Origin: Symbiodinium sp. CCMP2592
Taxonomy: Eukaryota; Sar; Dinophyceae; Suessiales; Symbiodiniaceae
Direction: 5' to 3'
NCBI GenBank assembly: GCA_905221615.1
Contig: CAJNDT010005913.1
Location: 2,728,001 to 2,792,000, forward strand
Length of the DNA stretch: 64,000 bases
Of this stretch, positions 1-8,764 are shown in pieces. The notes beneath the pieces are model-generated. The model did no database searches. It was not told the origin of the DNA and saw nothing but the letters and a program-made list of their open reading frames with translations. The position numbers and the translations under genes are program-made. The first letter of the stretch is position 1. Every line of letters starts with the position of its first letter.

Positions 1-171
1 GATGAACACGATCCCCCAGGGGACCTCGAAGACCGGCGCGACTTTTTGTGTGCCGCGAGCGAAAACCATCAGCACGAAGACCGCCGCGAGGCAGATCGAG
101 ATCGTGCGGATCGAGTTGATCAGCATGAGCCGACGGGTGGCGCGAGCGATGGTGGTGTGGATCTGGGTCAT
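1..171 (-). CDS. N-terminal fragment of a membrane protein, cut by the window edge
   Basis: An open minus-strand frame begins with ATG at 171 and runs off the left edge, so only 57 residues are visible. It starts with a basic, Thr/Arg-rich stretch (MTQIHTTIARATRR) followed by a hydrophobic segment around residues 24-38 that could be a signal anchor or the first membrane helix. I do not recognise the family. It is divergent from the O-antigen ligase-like gene, so the roughly 180 bp between them probably holds both promoters. Codon use matches the neighbouring genes. Function cannot be assigned from this fragment. Confidence 0.55.
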   Translation of the reverse strand, partial: MTQIHTTIARATRRLMLINSIRTISICLAAVFVLMVFARGTQKVAPVFEVPWGIVFI

Positions 172-350
172 GTGTTGATCTCAGTGATACCTTGCTATTC
201 ATCGGCCCTCTGAACCAGCGATGGCACAGAAAGCGGAATCCTTCATAAGGATTGTACGGGAATGAGGGGCTGTGGTTGCTGCGATTGGGAGCTTGTGACG
301 ATACAGTGACGGGGTTGAAACAGCATTTATGGTCCATTTTGGTCGGTTTT

Positions 351-1652
351 GTGAAGGGTTCGTACATCACGCGCGATCAGTGCGACGCCGCGTTTGAGCG
401 GATGCATGAGCGGGACCCAATCGGGGATCGGATTCATCTGGTCTTTGCGTGCATCGCGATGCTTGGACTCGCGGGACCGGTGAGTGCCGTGGACATCGCC
501 GTGCTGCCGTTGGTGGTGTTCTTTTTCGTGCGTGTGCTCAACACGTTCCCAGTCTGGATTCATGGCTTCGGTCAGCCCGTGGTTCTGGTCGGACTCATGC
601 TCGCGGCGTGGATGGTGGTGAGTCTGCTCTGGTCTCCCGATCCAGCGGCGGGACTAGAACACATCAGTGAACTGCGATGGCTGGTGTTCGTCGGATTCGC
701 GTTCCCAGTGATCGAGCATCGCAAGGTCCTGATCGCGTGCTTGTGCGTCGGATTCCTCATCGCGAACGCTGTGCAGGTTGTCGATGCATTCGATGGATTC
801 GGAAACGCGTGGCTTGCGGAGCGATTGGATCACTATCCCAATCGGATCTCAGGTTGGTGGGAACCAGCCGTCGGCGGATCGGTGCTCGTTGCAGCGCTTG
901 GGTTGCATCTTCCCGCGGCATTGATGGGGAGAGGGAAAGGGCGAGTGTTTGGTTTGCTTGGGACATTGATCACCATCGCCGCGATCATCGCGACGGGGAC
1001 ACGCGGCGCCTGGATCGCAGGATTGATCTTGATTGTGCTTGCGGCACTAATCGCGTGGAGAGTGCAACGGCTGCGAGCACGCACGCTGCTCATTGGTTTA
1101 GCGATGGTCTGTGTTGGGATCGTCGCATTAGTCCTTATCAAAGGTGATACGATCAGCGAGCGCATTCATGAAGCACGCGAAGAGATCACGCTCGCGATGG
1201 ATGGGGAGTACAACACATCAACTGGCGCTCGACTCTCGATGGCTACCCAAGCGGTCAGGATGGGTGCAGAGAATCCAATGGGCGGGGTTGGGGCTGGTGG
1301 ATTCCGTGATTGGATGGTCGAGCAAACTCCGGCGTACTACGACGATCAGGCGCACGCGCATTGCACGCCGCTCCAACTCTTCGGAGAGCTGGGTATTCCT
1401 GGAGTCCTGTTTGGGTTGTTGTTGATTTGCGTTCTCTTGGTCAACGCGTGGAGATCGGTTCCCAGTAGTGAGCGTGGTTCATACTTAATGGGACCGTTCT
1501 TTGGAGTGCTGGGATTGGTGCTGGTGAGTGCGTTTGATTCGGTTCTCATGAATGTGAATTCCGCCGCGATTCTGGGGGCTCTCGCGATGTTATCCCCGGC
1601 GTACTACCCCGGGATGGACGATGATCAGGGTGGGGCGGTTGAAGCGCCCTAG
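351..1652 (+). CDS. O-antigen ligase / Wzy polymerase-like multi-TM protein
   Basis: A very hydrophobic protein with about ten predicted membrane helices. A long loop between helices carries the pattern typical of the Wzy_C / O-antigen ligase family: a Gly-rich GVGAGGFRDWM stretch followed by HAHCTPLQLFGELGIPG. In this family the loop binds the undecaprenyl-linked glycan acceptor or donor. It probably polymerises or ligates a surface polysaccharide in the inner membrane, on the periplasmic side. The nucleotide-sugar dehydrogenase that starts 43 bp downstream fits this. The start is uncertain: the frame is open from a TTG at 252, the GTG at 351 is used here, and the ATG at 402 is also possible. 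None has a good ribosome-binding site. Confidence 0.75.
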   Translation: MKGSYITRDQCDAAFERMHERDPIGDRIHLVFACIAMLGLAGPVSAVDIAVLPLVVFFFVRVLNTFPVWIHGFGQPVVLVGLMLAAWMVVSLLWSPDPAAGLEHISELRWLVFVGFAFPVIEHRKVLIACLCVGFLIANAVQVVDAFDGFGNAWLAERLDHYPNRISGWWEPAVGGSVLVAALGLHLPAALMGRGKGRVFGLLGTLITIAAIIATGTRGAWIAGLILIVLAALIAWRVQRLRARTLLIGLAMVCVGIVALVLIKGDTISERIHEAREEITLAMDGEYNTSTGARLSMATQAVRMGAENPMGGVGAGGFRDWMVEQTPAYYDDQAHAHCTPLQLFGELGIPGVLFGLLLICVLLVNAWRSVPSSERGSYLMGPFFGVLGLVLVSAFDSVLMNVNSAAILGALAMLSPAYYPGMDDDQGGAVEAP

Positions 1653-1694
1653 AATCCGCTCGGGACACTATCTCGAAGGGCAGCACTACTTTCC

Positions 1695-3086
1695 ATGTCG
1701 TTGAATGAGCACCAGCCGATGAGCGGCGCAGGGAAGACCCTGCTGAGCAAGATCCAGGATCGATCCGCGCGTGTCGGGATTGTTGGTCTGGGATATGTCG
1801 GACTGCCATTGGTGCAAGCCGTGCACGACGCGGGGTATGGGGTTATTGGGTTTGATGTCGATGACACGAAGATCCAGAAGCTCAATCGGGGTGAGTCGTA
1901 TCTTAAACATCTGGGCGATGTCCTGACTCAAACCCTCGCGGCTTCGGATCGCTTTGTCGCAAGCAGCGATGAACAAATCCTGGCGCACGCGGACATTGTG
2001 ATCCTGTGTGTGCCAACCCCAATCACGAAACAGCGTGAACCAGATCTGCGATATGTGCTTGGGAGTGGTCAGTCCATCGGACGCGTGCTGCGTGAAGGAC
2101 AGTTGGTGATTCTCGAATCCACGACTTATCCCGGCACCACGCGTGACCTGCTTGTTCCTGTACTCCAGCAAGGCGCGATGGAGCGCGGATTGGATCTGCA
2201 GCCCGGCGATCACTTCTTCGTCGGATATTCACCTGAGCGTGAAGATCCTGGTCGTTCTGGGATGGTGACTTCCAAAATTCCAAAGATTGTTGGGGGTGTC
2301 GATCCGTATTCTAGTCTGATCACGACTGAGTTTTATCGATCATGCATTGAGCATGTGCATCCAGTCAGCAGCGCCGAAGTGGGGGAGGCGTCCAAACTCC
2401 TTGAGAATGTGTATCGAGCGGTGAACATCGCTCTTGTGAATGAACTCAAGGTGGTCTTTGAGCGGATGGGGATCGACATCTGGGAGGTGATCGAAGCCGC
2501 GAAGACCAAGCCGTTTGGTTTCCAAGCGTTTTATCCTGGACCCGGACTTGGGGGTCACTGCATCCCGATCGATCCGTATTACCTTTCATGGAAGGCGCGT
2601 CAGGTTGGTCACGAGACGCGGTTCATCGAGCTCGCTGGAGAGATCAATCGCGTGATGCCTCGGTTGGTGGTCAATCACGCGCTCGAGGGGTTGCGTGATG
2701 AGGGCAAGGAGCTCCGCGGTGCGATGGTGATGGTGATCGGCGTTGCGTATAAGCCGGATGTGGACGACATCCGCGAATCTCCAGCCGCGGAGATCATCAA
2801 GCAGCTGCTGATGCGTGGTGCTCGCGTGAAGTACCACGATCCACACATCCCGTCATTCCCTTCGATGCGTCATTACGACATCAAGCTGGATTCTGTGCCA
2901 CTCAACGAGCAGGAGCTTGCTTCAGCGGATTGCGTGATGATCGTGACGGATCATAAACGGATCGACTGGGATCTCATCGGGCGCAAGGCGTCACTTGTGG
3001 TTGATTCCCGGAACGCGATGGAGAGCTATCGGAAAGAGCACAAAGAAAACGCGGACGCTTGGAGCGCCCGCGTGATCAAAGCTTGA
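1695..3086 (+). CDS. nucleotide-sugar dehydrogenase (UDP-GlcNAc/ManNAc 6-dehydrogenase type)
   Basis: Oxidises the C6 hydroxyl of a UDP-sugar to a carboxylate with two NAD+, supplying a uronic-acid precursor for polysaccharide. The N-terminal Rossmann motif (GIVGLGYVGLPL, residues ~26-37) binds NAD. The central domain carries the KLLENVYRAVNIALVNEL helix, and the catalytic cysteine lies in GPGLGGHCIPIDPYYLSWKA (about residues 281-300). The C-terminal UDP-binding domain includes GVAYKPDVDDIRESP. The HCIPIDPYYLSWKA form resembles WbpA/TviB/WecC enzymes that act on UDP-HexNAc rather than UDP-glucose dehydrogenases; this is an inference from the motif. The 463-residue length is slightly above the family norm because of an N-terminal extension of about 20 residues. 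It follows the ligase-like gene in the same direction. Confidence 0.9.
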   Translation: MSLNEHQPMSGAGKTLLSKIQDRSARVGIVGLGYVGLPLVQAVHDAGYGVIGFDVDDTKIQKLNRGESYLKHLGDVLTQTLAASDRFVASSDEQILAHADIVILCVPTPITKQREPDLRYVLGSGQSIGRVLREGQLVILESTTYPGTTRDLLVPVLQQGAMERGLDLQPGDHFFVGYSPEREDPGRSGMVTSKIPKIVGGVDPYSSLITTEFYRSCIEHVHPVSSAEVGEASKLLENVYRAVNIALVNELKVVFERMGIDIWEVIEAAKTKPFGFQAFYPGPGLGGHCIPIDPYYLSWKARQVGHETRFIELAGEINRVMPRLVVNHALEGLRDEGKELRGAMVMVIGVAYKPDVDDIRESPAAEIIKQLLMRGARVKYHDPHIPSFPSMRHYDIKLDSVPLNEQELASADCVMIVTDHKRIDWDLIGRKASLVVDSRNAMESYRKEHKENADAWSARVIKA

Positions 3087-3094
3087 TGTTTTTT
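3075..3094 (+). terminator. weak candidate terminator overlapping a stop codon
   Basis: A short inverted repeat (ATCAA-AGC-TTGAT) overlaps the end of the dehydrogenase gene and is followed by a run of six T. The stem has only five A/T-rich pairs, so it would be a poor Rho-independent terminator. It is at the right place between convergent genes. Confidence 0.25.
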
Positions 3095-3098
3095 CTGA

Positions 3099-3926
3099 TC
3101 AGCCGTCAATGAGTTCTTTGATGTCTTCTGGGAGCGCGAGGTCTTCATCGCTGACTTCGCCGTTGACTTCGATGCTTGTGAACTCCATGACCTGCTGGAT
3201 TGGTCCGGAGCTGGATACTGTTTTGTACGGCATCATGATCCCGTTCACTTCGCGATAGTCGAGGGTGTAGGTGGTTGCGGGCATCTTCATGCCTCCTGGA
3301 CCAGCCGTAGTGGTTTCTGATTTGACGAGGTATCCCGACTCGTCGCTGTACCAGCGGCTTGAGACTTCGCCGTCTTCGATATCAACGAGTTCGAGTTTGT
3401 GTGCTTTGACTTCGGTTCCGTCTGGGAAGGTAACAGATTCCTCGCCAACATAGCTGACGCTCTGGTAGTACTGATCCCAGTGGAGGTCAGCGTAGAGATC
3501 CATCTCGCGGAACATCTGCTTTGCTTCTTCGCCTTCGAGGATGCGTGGACCGCTCATCATGTCGTTGGACCATGCGACATCGTCTGAGACGCCGGATTCG
3601 AAAGCACCCATTCCTGGGAGTTCAACTAGGGCGCGGAATCCACGCTTTGGAGCGATGAGCACATTCATCGTTGCGGTGATGCTCTGTGCTGGGATGCTCA
3701 TTGTGCCTTCGAGACGGATCGATTCGACCCATTCGTCCTCGGCGTTCTCGCTCATGGTCACTTCGACTGAGCGATCCCAGATCTTCTTCGCTTTCGCGTC
3801 CATGCTCGGCTTCTCAGCCTTCTCAGCGTGTGCATGCTCAGGACCTGCGAGCGTGGTTGAAGTCAGGGTCATCGGAAGTGCGGTCAACGCGAGCAACGCG
3901 ATCTTCAGGGTCTTTGAATTGTTCAT
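3099..3926 (-). CDS. periplasmic LolA/RseB-like fold protein, function unknown
   Basis: The 275-residue protein begins with a clear Sec signal peptide (MNNSKTLKIALLALTALPM, then cleavage near TLAG). The mature part reads as a long antiparallel beta sheet with lines such as WDQYYQSVSYVGEESV and YSDESGYLVKSETTT. The pattern of a substrate moiety measured before and after, with YLDYRE/VNGIMMPYK near the end, is typical of LolA-like outer-membrane lipoprotein-sorting folds (also called DUF4292/MucB-like). Such proteins bind lipids or lipoprotein acyl chains. That this one does so is inference. It lies just downstream of the S41 protease gene on the same strand (62 bp gap) and may be co-transcribed with it. 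Confidence 0.65.
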   Translation of the reverse strand: MNNSKTLKIALLALTALPMTLTSTTLAGPEHAHAEKAEKPSMDAKAKKIWDRSVEVTMSENAEDEWVESIRLEGTMSIPAQSITATMNVLIAPKRGFRALVELPGMGAFESGVSDDVAWSNDMMSGPRILEGEEAKQMFREMDLYADLHWDQYYQSVSYVGEESVTFPDGTEVKAHKLELVDIEDGEVSSRWYSDESGYLVKSETTTAGPGGMKMPATTYTLDYREVNGIMMPYKTVSSSGPIQQVMEFTSIEVNGEVSDEDLALPEDIKELIDG

Positions 3927-3988
3927 TGTGTGTACTCCTCGGCGAGTGTTGTTCTTGGGGATGGATCCATCATGAGCATCATGACGGG

Positions 3989-5431
3989 TTAATCATTATT
4001 CGCGATCCAGGCTTCCGCGGCTTCGAGGACCTCATCGTGTCCGTTTAGCAGCGCCTGACGCGTGTATTGGATCTCGTAATCAGGAATGGCACCCACACCT
4101 TCAAGGGTGTAGCCCCCTCCTGTGGTGTAGGACGCGAACGCGTATTGGAAGCCGTCGCCGTTGGGGAGGCGCTCGACAGTGGATGGGAGGACGAGTCCAG
4201 CAGTGCGCTGTCCGAAGACCTTGGCGCGTCCGATGTCTTTGAGTCCCGCCGCGAGGATCTCGGCATTGGAGATACTCATTTCATCGGTGAGCACGGCGAC
4301 TTTCCCTTTGAAGTTGTTCTTTCTTGGATTGAGAATAAGGGGGATATCAAATGGACCACGGACCTGGTCACGCATCCGCATGGTGCCCATCGTGAGACCC
4401 TTCTCGTCAATGAGCCAGTTGATCATCCCGGGCGCCATGAGGATGATGCCTCCGAAGTTGCCTCGCATATCGATGATGATCCCTGGCGCATCCATGTGGT
4501 CCTTGACGAACTGCTGGTACGCCGGGAGGACCTTGCCTGGATTCATGAACATGTTGAGTCGGTAGTAGCCCACGCCGTTGCTGAGTGTTGCTGTTTCAAA
4601 CTCGATCGGATTCTCAGGGAGTGCGCCGATCCCTGCCATCTCTCCTGGCGCTTTGTCGAGTGTGATGGTGACCTCTCGTGTCTCATCCAGGTCGTCACTG
4701 AAGGTCATACGGATCTTGTCGCCTGCTTCGCCTTGGATGCGTGAGTACGCGATCAGTCCGGCTTGGGTTTCTGGTCGATTGATGCCGCCCATTTCATTGA
4801 CGACTTTGACGAGCGACTGCATCTCGCGTCCTTTAATGGATTCAACGATCCAGCCGGTTTTCACACCTGCACGATCCGCAGCGGAGCCGGGCTTCACTTT
4901 GGTCACGAGGAACTGATCGTCGATCAGACGAATGTTCATCCCCGCTTGTCCTGGACCTGACTCTCCGGTGTATTCGTCAGTGTCATCGGAATCATCTGTT
5001 GATTCCGCTTGGTCATCAACAATCTCAGCGGATTCCTCTTCGAGTTGTGTGTAGGCGCTGCTCGGGATGATCCCGAAGTGGGACTGCTCGAGCCGTTCGA
5101 GGAGCTGATTCATCGCGATGCGTGCTTCGTCGTCGTTCTGAGCGTTTTCGACTTTGGGAAGCAGATCGGCGCGTGCTTGGTCCCAGTCCACGCCGTTGAG
5201 GTCAGGGTCCCAGTGGTTCTCTTTGACGCTGTTCCAGATGTATTCAAAAGATTCAACATGCTCAGCACGCCGGGAATCGCTCATCTGCTCCATCAACTGA
5301 GCGGAACTCTCGCTCGCTTGGGTAGATTGGTCTGTTGCACATGCTTGCAATCCCAGCGCTGATCCAAGGATCAGGCTGGCGAGCGTGAGTGAAGCGGCGT
5401 TTTTGGTTGGATAGCTCAAAGATATGGACAA
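3989..5431 (-). CDS. S41-family (tail-specific/TSP) peptidase lipoprotein with PDZ domain
   Basis: An exported serine protease of the C-terminal processing family. I place the start at the TTG at 5431 because AAGGAG lies six bases upstream; the open frame extends ten codons further without a better site. This gives a signal peptide ending in the lipobox LQAC (residues ~28-31), so it is probably a membrane-anchored lipoprotein. After an acidic linker comes a PDZ domain (about 160-260: LVTKVKPGSAADRAGVKTGW). The S41 domain has IIDMRGNFGG and KVAVLTDEMSISNAEILAAGLK, where the serine of MSISNAE is the expected nucleophile, followed by GQRTAGLVLPS. Family members cleave periplasmic proteins at the C terminus. 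The likely partner is unknown. Confidence 0.85.
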   Translation of the reverse strand: MSISLSYPTKNAASLTLASLILGSALGLQACATDQSTQASESSAQLMEQMSDSRRAEHVESFEYIWNSVKENHWDPDLNGVDWDQARADLLPKVENAQNDDEARIAMNQLLERLEQSHFGIIPSSAYTQLEEESAEIVDDQAESTDDSDDTDEYTGESGPGQAGMNIRLIDDQFLVTKVKPGSAADRAGVKTGWIVESIKGREMQSLVKVVNEMGGINRPETQAGLIAYSRIQGEAGDKIRMTFSDDLDETREVTITLDKAPGEMAGIGALPENPIEFETATLSNGVGYYRLNMFMNPGKVLPAYQQFVKDHMDAPGIIIDMRGNFGGIILMAPGMINWLIDEKGLTMGTMRMRDQVRGPFDIPLILNPRKNNFKGKVAVLTDEMSISNAEILAAGLKDIGRAKVFGQRTAGLVLPSTVERLPNGDGFQYAFASYTTGGGYTLEGVGAIPDYEIQYTRQALLNGHDEVLEAAEAWIANND

Positions 5432-5628
5432 TGGAGACTCCTTGACGACACGAGTGGGCAAGTTCTATGGACACAACGCGTTGAAGTTTCAGCAAATCAA
5501 GCCAGAAAATGCGATATTCGGGGCATTATGGCAGATAGCTAGAACACCAACTTGTCCATCATATCCCTCGTTTTGGGCTGTATTGGTCCGAGTAATCTCC
5601 TCTATTTGACAGGAATTCTTCGCGTTCG

Positions 5629-6552
5629 ATGATGCGAGGATTTCTGGGTTCCGATATGAAGATCATGACTCAAAACACTCTTATCGAAGCGGAACTCGAA
5701 GATTCAATCCACACTGACGAGGTCTCTGAAGATCAGACCCGCTTTGTCGTCATTGAACTGAACCAGAACATGTACGGCATCTCAACTGATGTCACTGTGG
5801 AGCTGATGGATACTTCCAGCACACAGATCACTCGTGTGTCTCACGCGCCAGATTATGTTCAGGGTGTGATCAATCATCGCGGGACCATTATCCCGGCGAT
5901 TGACATGCGCTCGTTGCTCGGATTCAAATCCAATCGAGAGGGTGTCCGCTCACTCGAGAACATGCTTGCTCAACGCGAGCAAGATCATATGAACTGGCTC
6001 AACGAACTCAAAGCATGTGCAGAGACAGGGGACAGCTTTACGAAATCAACCGATCCGGCGCAATGTTCGTTCGGTCAGTGGTACGATCAGCTTCGCGAGG
6101 ATGAGTCGCAGCTCATGGAGCTGACACAAGGGAACACTGCCGCGATTACAATCATTGATCAGTTCGATGCGCCTCATCGAGCGATCCACGGTATTGCGAA
6201 CGAAGTGCTGCATCTGATTGAGCATGATCGGAAGGATGAAGCGAAAGCACTCATCAATGAGACTTGGGATGCCGAGCTTTCTCAGATGCAGAAGCTGTTT
6301 GCATCGTTGGTGGACACGCTGCGTCCTGTCCTCAGCAGCATGATGGTGATCACAGAGTTCGAGGGGAAGAAACTGGGACTGATCGTCGACGCGGTTCATT
6401 CGGTCTTTGACTGTGATGAATCACAGATCGAGCCACTCCCGGATTCAACCGCGAACGCGGAGTTCTTGCAAGGTCTCGTGCATCAGCCTGATGGGTCGTA
6501 CATCCTGATCTCCAATATGGAGCAGGTGTTTGCGAGCACAAAGTCTGAGTGA
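5629..6552 (+). CDS. CheW-like coupling protein with inserted CZB zinc-sensing domain
   Basis: The protein opens with the first half of a CheW domain (about 37-100: RFVVIELNQNMYGIS, VINHRGTIIPAIDMRSLLGF). A helical insert then runs from ~111 to ~228, and the second half of CheW follows (239-302: MVITEFEGKKLGLIVDAVHSV). The insert has the zinc ligands of the chemoreceptor zinc-binding (CZB) domain: His120, Cys146 in CSFGQW, and His183/His187 in PHRAIH. CheW scaffolds couple receptors to the CheA kinase, and CZB domains sense zinc or oxidants such as hypochlorous acid. A zinc-responsive adaptor is therefore plausible. No other chemotaxis gene is in the window. The ATG at 5656 is an alternative start; a TTGACA box lies at 5606-5611. 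Confidence 0.85.
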   Translation: MMRGFLGSDMKIMTQNTLIEAELEDSIHTDEVSEDQTRFVVIELNQNMYGISTDVTVELMDTSSTQITRVSHAPDYVQGVINHRGTIIPAIDMRSLLGFKSNREGVRSLENMLAQREQDHMNWLNELKACAETGDSFTKSTDPAQCSFGQWYDQLREDESQLMELTQGNTAAITIIDQFDAPHRAIHGIANEVLHLIEHDRKDEAKALINETWDAELSQMQKLFASLVDTLRPVLSSMMVITEFEGKKLGLIVDAVHSVFDCDESQIEPLPDSTANAEFLQGLVHQPDGSYILISNMEQVFASTKSE

Positions 6553-6566
6553 GTCTGCGAAACGAT

Positions 6567-6914
6567 TCATGCATCCGCGGGATCGCGTGGCTTAGTCCAA
6601 TCGATGTCAGTGTCTTTGTGCAGCACTCCAGCGGACTGCTTGATGCAGCGTTTGCATGCGATGGAGTTCTCGTGCATTGGTGATCTCCAGTGCGCCTCAT
6701 CGCGTCCATGCTCGAGACAGAGTACGCAGGTCTCATCAGGTGAGACTCCCGATCCAAGTTTGAGATGGATGATCTCTGTGTATGCGATTGAGAGGCAGTT
6801 GGCGCAGATGAGCGAGCCTCGATGTCCCTCGACCATCGCGCGATCCTCCGACCACGGCTGATGGCAGAAGTCACACAGAAACCGCTCATTCCCTGAAGCG
6901 TCGTTGTTGTGCAT
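6567..6914 (-). CDS. small protein with ClpX-type zinc finger plus second CxxC pair
   Basis: A 115-residue soluble protein. Residues ~14-40 (CDFCHQPW ... CANCLSIAY) match the four-cysteine zinc finger seen at the N terminus of ClpX. A second region has CVLC ... CKRC, suggesting a second zinc site. There is no AAA domain, so it is a stand-alone zinc-finger protein. Its ATG overlaps the stop codon of the upstream ABC exporter gene (TGATG), so the two are translationally coupled. It is the last gene of the MFP-RND-ABC operon. In ClpX this finger is a dimerisation and substrate/adaptor-binding module; the role here is unknown. Confidence 0.75.
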   Translation of the reverse strand: MHNNDASGNERFLCDFCHQPWSEDRAMVEGHRGSLICANCLSIAYTEIIHLKLGSGVSPDETCVLCLEHGRDEAHWRSPMHENSIACKRCIKQSAGVLHKDTDIDWTKPRDPADA

Positions 6915-8758
6915 CAGGTGTCTCTCTCGTCGTGCTCGATCAGTTGATGACGAGCGAGCGATCGATACAGCGGTGATGAGTCAATCAGTTCATCATGCGT
7001 CCCTGTCGCGACAATCGATCCTTGGTCCATCACAACGATTCGGTCGGCGCCGAGGACAGTCGAGAGGCGGTGCGCCACGATAAGCGTAGTGCGATCTGTA
7101 CAGAAAGTTGAGAGCACATCTCCGATGAGTCGTTCGGATTCAGCATCGACCATCGATGTCGCTTCGTCGAGGATCAGGATCGCGGGATCGCGAAGGATCG
7201 CTCGCGCGATCGCGATGCGCTGGCGCTGCCCTCCAGACAAGGTGAGTCCCTGCTCGCCGACTGGGGTGTCGTACCCCTCTTCGAGTGCGTCGATGAACGA
7301 CGCGGCGCGGGCTTGCTCCGCGGCGAGCTTGATCTGCTCGAAGCTCACCGATGGGTTGCCGTACGCGATGTTCTCGCGGATCGTGCCTTTGAAGAGGACG
7401 ACTTCTTGAGTGACCACGCCGATCTGTCGTCTGAGCGAGCGGACTCTAACGCGTGTGGTGTCGATGCCGTCGATGAGCACGCGTCCCTCGTTGGGATCGA
7501 ACAATCGTGGCACGAGCGAGAGGAGGGTGGTCTTGCCGCAGCCGTTGGGTCCGACGAACGCGACGGTCTCGCCCGCGTTGATTTTGAGCGAGACATCCGC
7601 GATTGCTCGCGAGCTGGCACCAGGATAGAGGAACGAGACATTGTCAAACGCGAGCGTTTGGGAGTGACGAGCGAGCTTGGGCATCCGGACATCGTGTCCG
7701 GGCTCCGGATCAGCGCCGAGCAATCGCTTGAGTCGATCAGCGGCGGCGCCAGATTGCTGGATGTCATTCACCAAGCCGGTAATCGGTTTAATCGAAGCGC
7801 CAGCGATCGCAAGCGCGACCAGCACGGTCATGAACTCGGATTTATCAAGATGACCATCGATGATGAGCTTCACAGCGACGAGCGTGAGCGCGCCGAGCGT
7901 GAAGACGGTGATCATCTCGACCAGAGGTCCCGCCATCGCGCGTGCGGTGCGGACCTTGAGCTGCTGCTTGAGGACTTCTTTGTTGATTCTTCCGAAGCGC
8001 CCCGCTTCGTAACGTTCGGTGGTGTGGACCTTGACGACGCGCATCCCCTGGAGTGCTTCGGTCGCGGCGCGGTAGAGTCCGGCTCGGCTCGAAAGCGCCC
8101 GTTCAGACGCTCGGCGGATCCGCTTGCCGAGCTTGCGGATGACCGTCGCGAGGATCGGCATCAGCAGCAGAGCGACCAGCGCGAGCTGCCAGTTGGTGAT
8201 CAGCGCCACGATCAGCGCGACCAGACCTTTCGTGATCTGCGCCACGGCTTTAGAGAGCAGCGCGACGAATCCCGCCGCGAGTGCTTCGGTGTCGTTGACG
8301 ATCCGCGAGATCGCATCGGTCGGTCCCTCGGACACGATCGTCTTGAGCGGGAGATGGATCACGCGTCCGAACGCTCGGCGGCGGATCAGCGCGACCGATC
8401 GGTGGACGACGGTGAGCGCGAGGTACTGGTGGAGGAAGTTGGCCGCGGCTCCGAAGATGGTGAGCACACCCAGCGAGATCATGATCCACATCACCGCGTC
8501 GAAGGGACCCTCTGGGAGCGCGTCGATGGTGGACTGTGAGACGAGCCCCTTCGACCATCCGGTGGCGGTGTACTCCTCAACGAGTTGCGGGAGTCCGCGA
8601 TGTCCGGGTTCGAGGATCGTGTCGAGCACGGGCTGCATCGCGATGATGCCTGCGCCCATGCCTCCCGCGGAGATCATCGCGAAGATGAGCCCGAAAATCA
8701 GGTGGGTGCGCCAGCGCAACATCTGTTTGGCAAAGTGCCAGAAGGCGTCCATAGTCAT
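6914..8758 (-). CDS. ABC exporter, MsbA-like half-transporter (TMD-NBD fusion)
   Basis: A 614-residue half-transporter. The N-terminal six-helix domain (about 20-330) is followed by a nucleotide-binding domain with Walker A (GPNGCGKTT), Q-loop region (QIGVVTQEVVLFKGTIREN), signature LSGGQRQRIAIARA, Walker B (ILILDEATS) and the H-loop (VAHRLST). Homodimers of this type flip lipids such as lipid A or export drugs and peptides. Its start is six bases after the RND gene stop, and its stop overlaps the zinc-finger gene, so it belongs to a four-gene operon. The substrate cannot be deduced. It is a second, distinct copy from the exporter at 60.8-62.8 kb. Confidence 0.9.
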   Translation of the reverse strand: MTMDAFWHFAKQMLRWRTHLIFGLIFAMISAGGMGAGIIAMQPVLDTILEPGHRGLPQLVEEYTATGWSKGLVSQSTIDALPEGPFDAVMWIMISLGVLTIFGAAANFLHQYLALTVVHRSVALIRRRAFGRVIHLPLKTIVSEGPTDAISRIVNDTEALAAGFVALLSKAVAQITKGLVALIVALITNWQLALVALLLMPILATVIRKLGKRIRRASERALSSRAGLYRAATEALQGMRVVKVHTTERYEAGRFGRINKEVLKQQLKVRTARAMAGPLVEMITVFTLGALTLVAVKLIIDGHLDKSEFMTVLVALAIAGASIKPITGLVNDIQQSGAAADRLKRLLGADPEPGHDVRMPKLARHSQTLAFDNVSFLYPGASSRAIADVSLKINAGETVAFVGPNGCGKTTLLSLVPRLFDPNEGRVLIDGIDTTRVRVRSLRRQIGVVTQEVVLFKGTIRENIAYGNPSVSFEQIKLAAEQARAASFIDALEEGYDTPVGEQGLTLSGGQRQRIAIARAILRDPAILILDEATSMVDAESERLIGDVLSTFCTDRTTLIVAHRLSTVLGADRIVVMDQGSIVATGTHDELIDSSPLYRSLARHQLIEHDERDT

Positions 8759-8764
8759 TGGTGA

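Noticed and set aside
5606..5634. Promoter TTGACA with 16-bp spacing before the CheW-CZB gene
   Set aside because: The -10 match (GATGAT) is weak and would lie on the proposed start codon; it would only hold if translation starts at 5656.
7313..8539. 408-codon plus-strand ORF
   Set aside because: Antisense to the ABC exporter, whose motifs are complete; the frame is Asp/Glu/Arg-rich as expected of a shadow of GATC-rich coding DNA.
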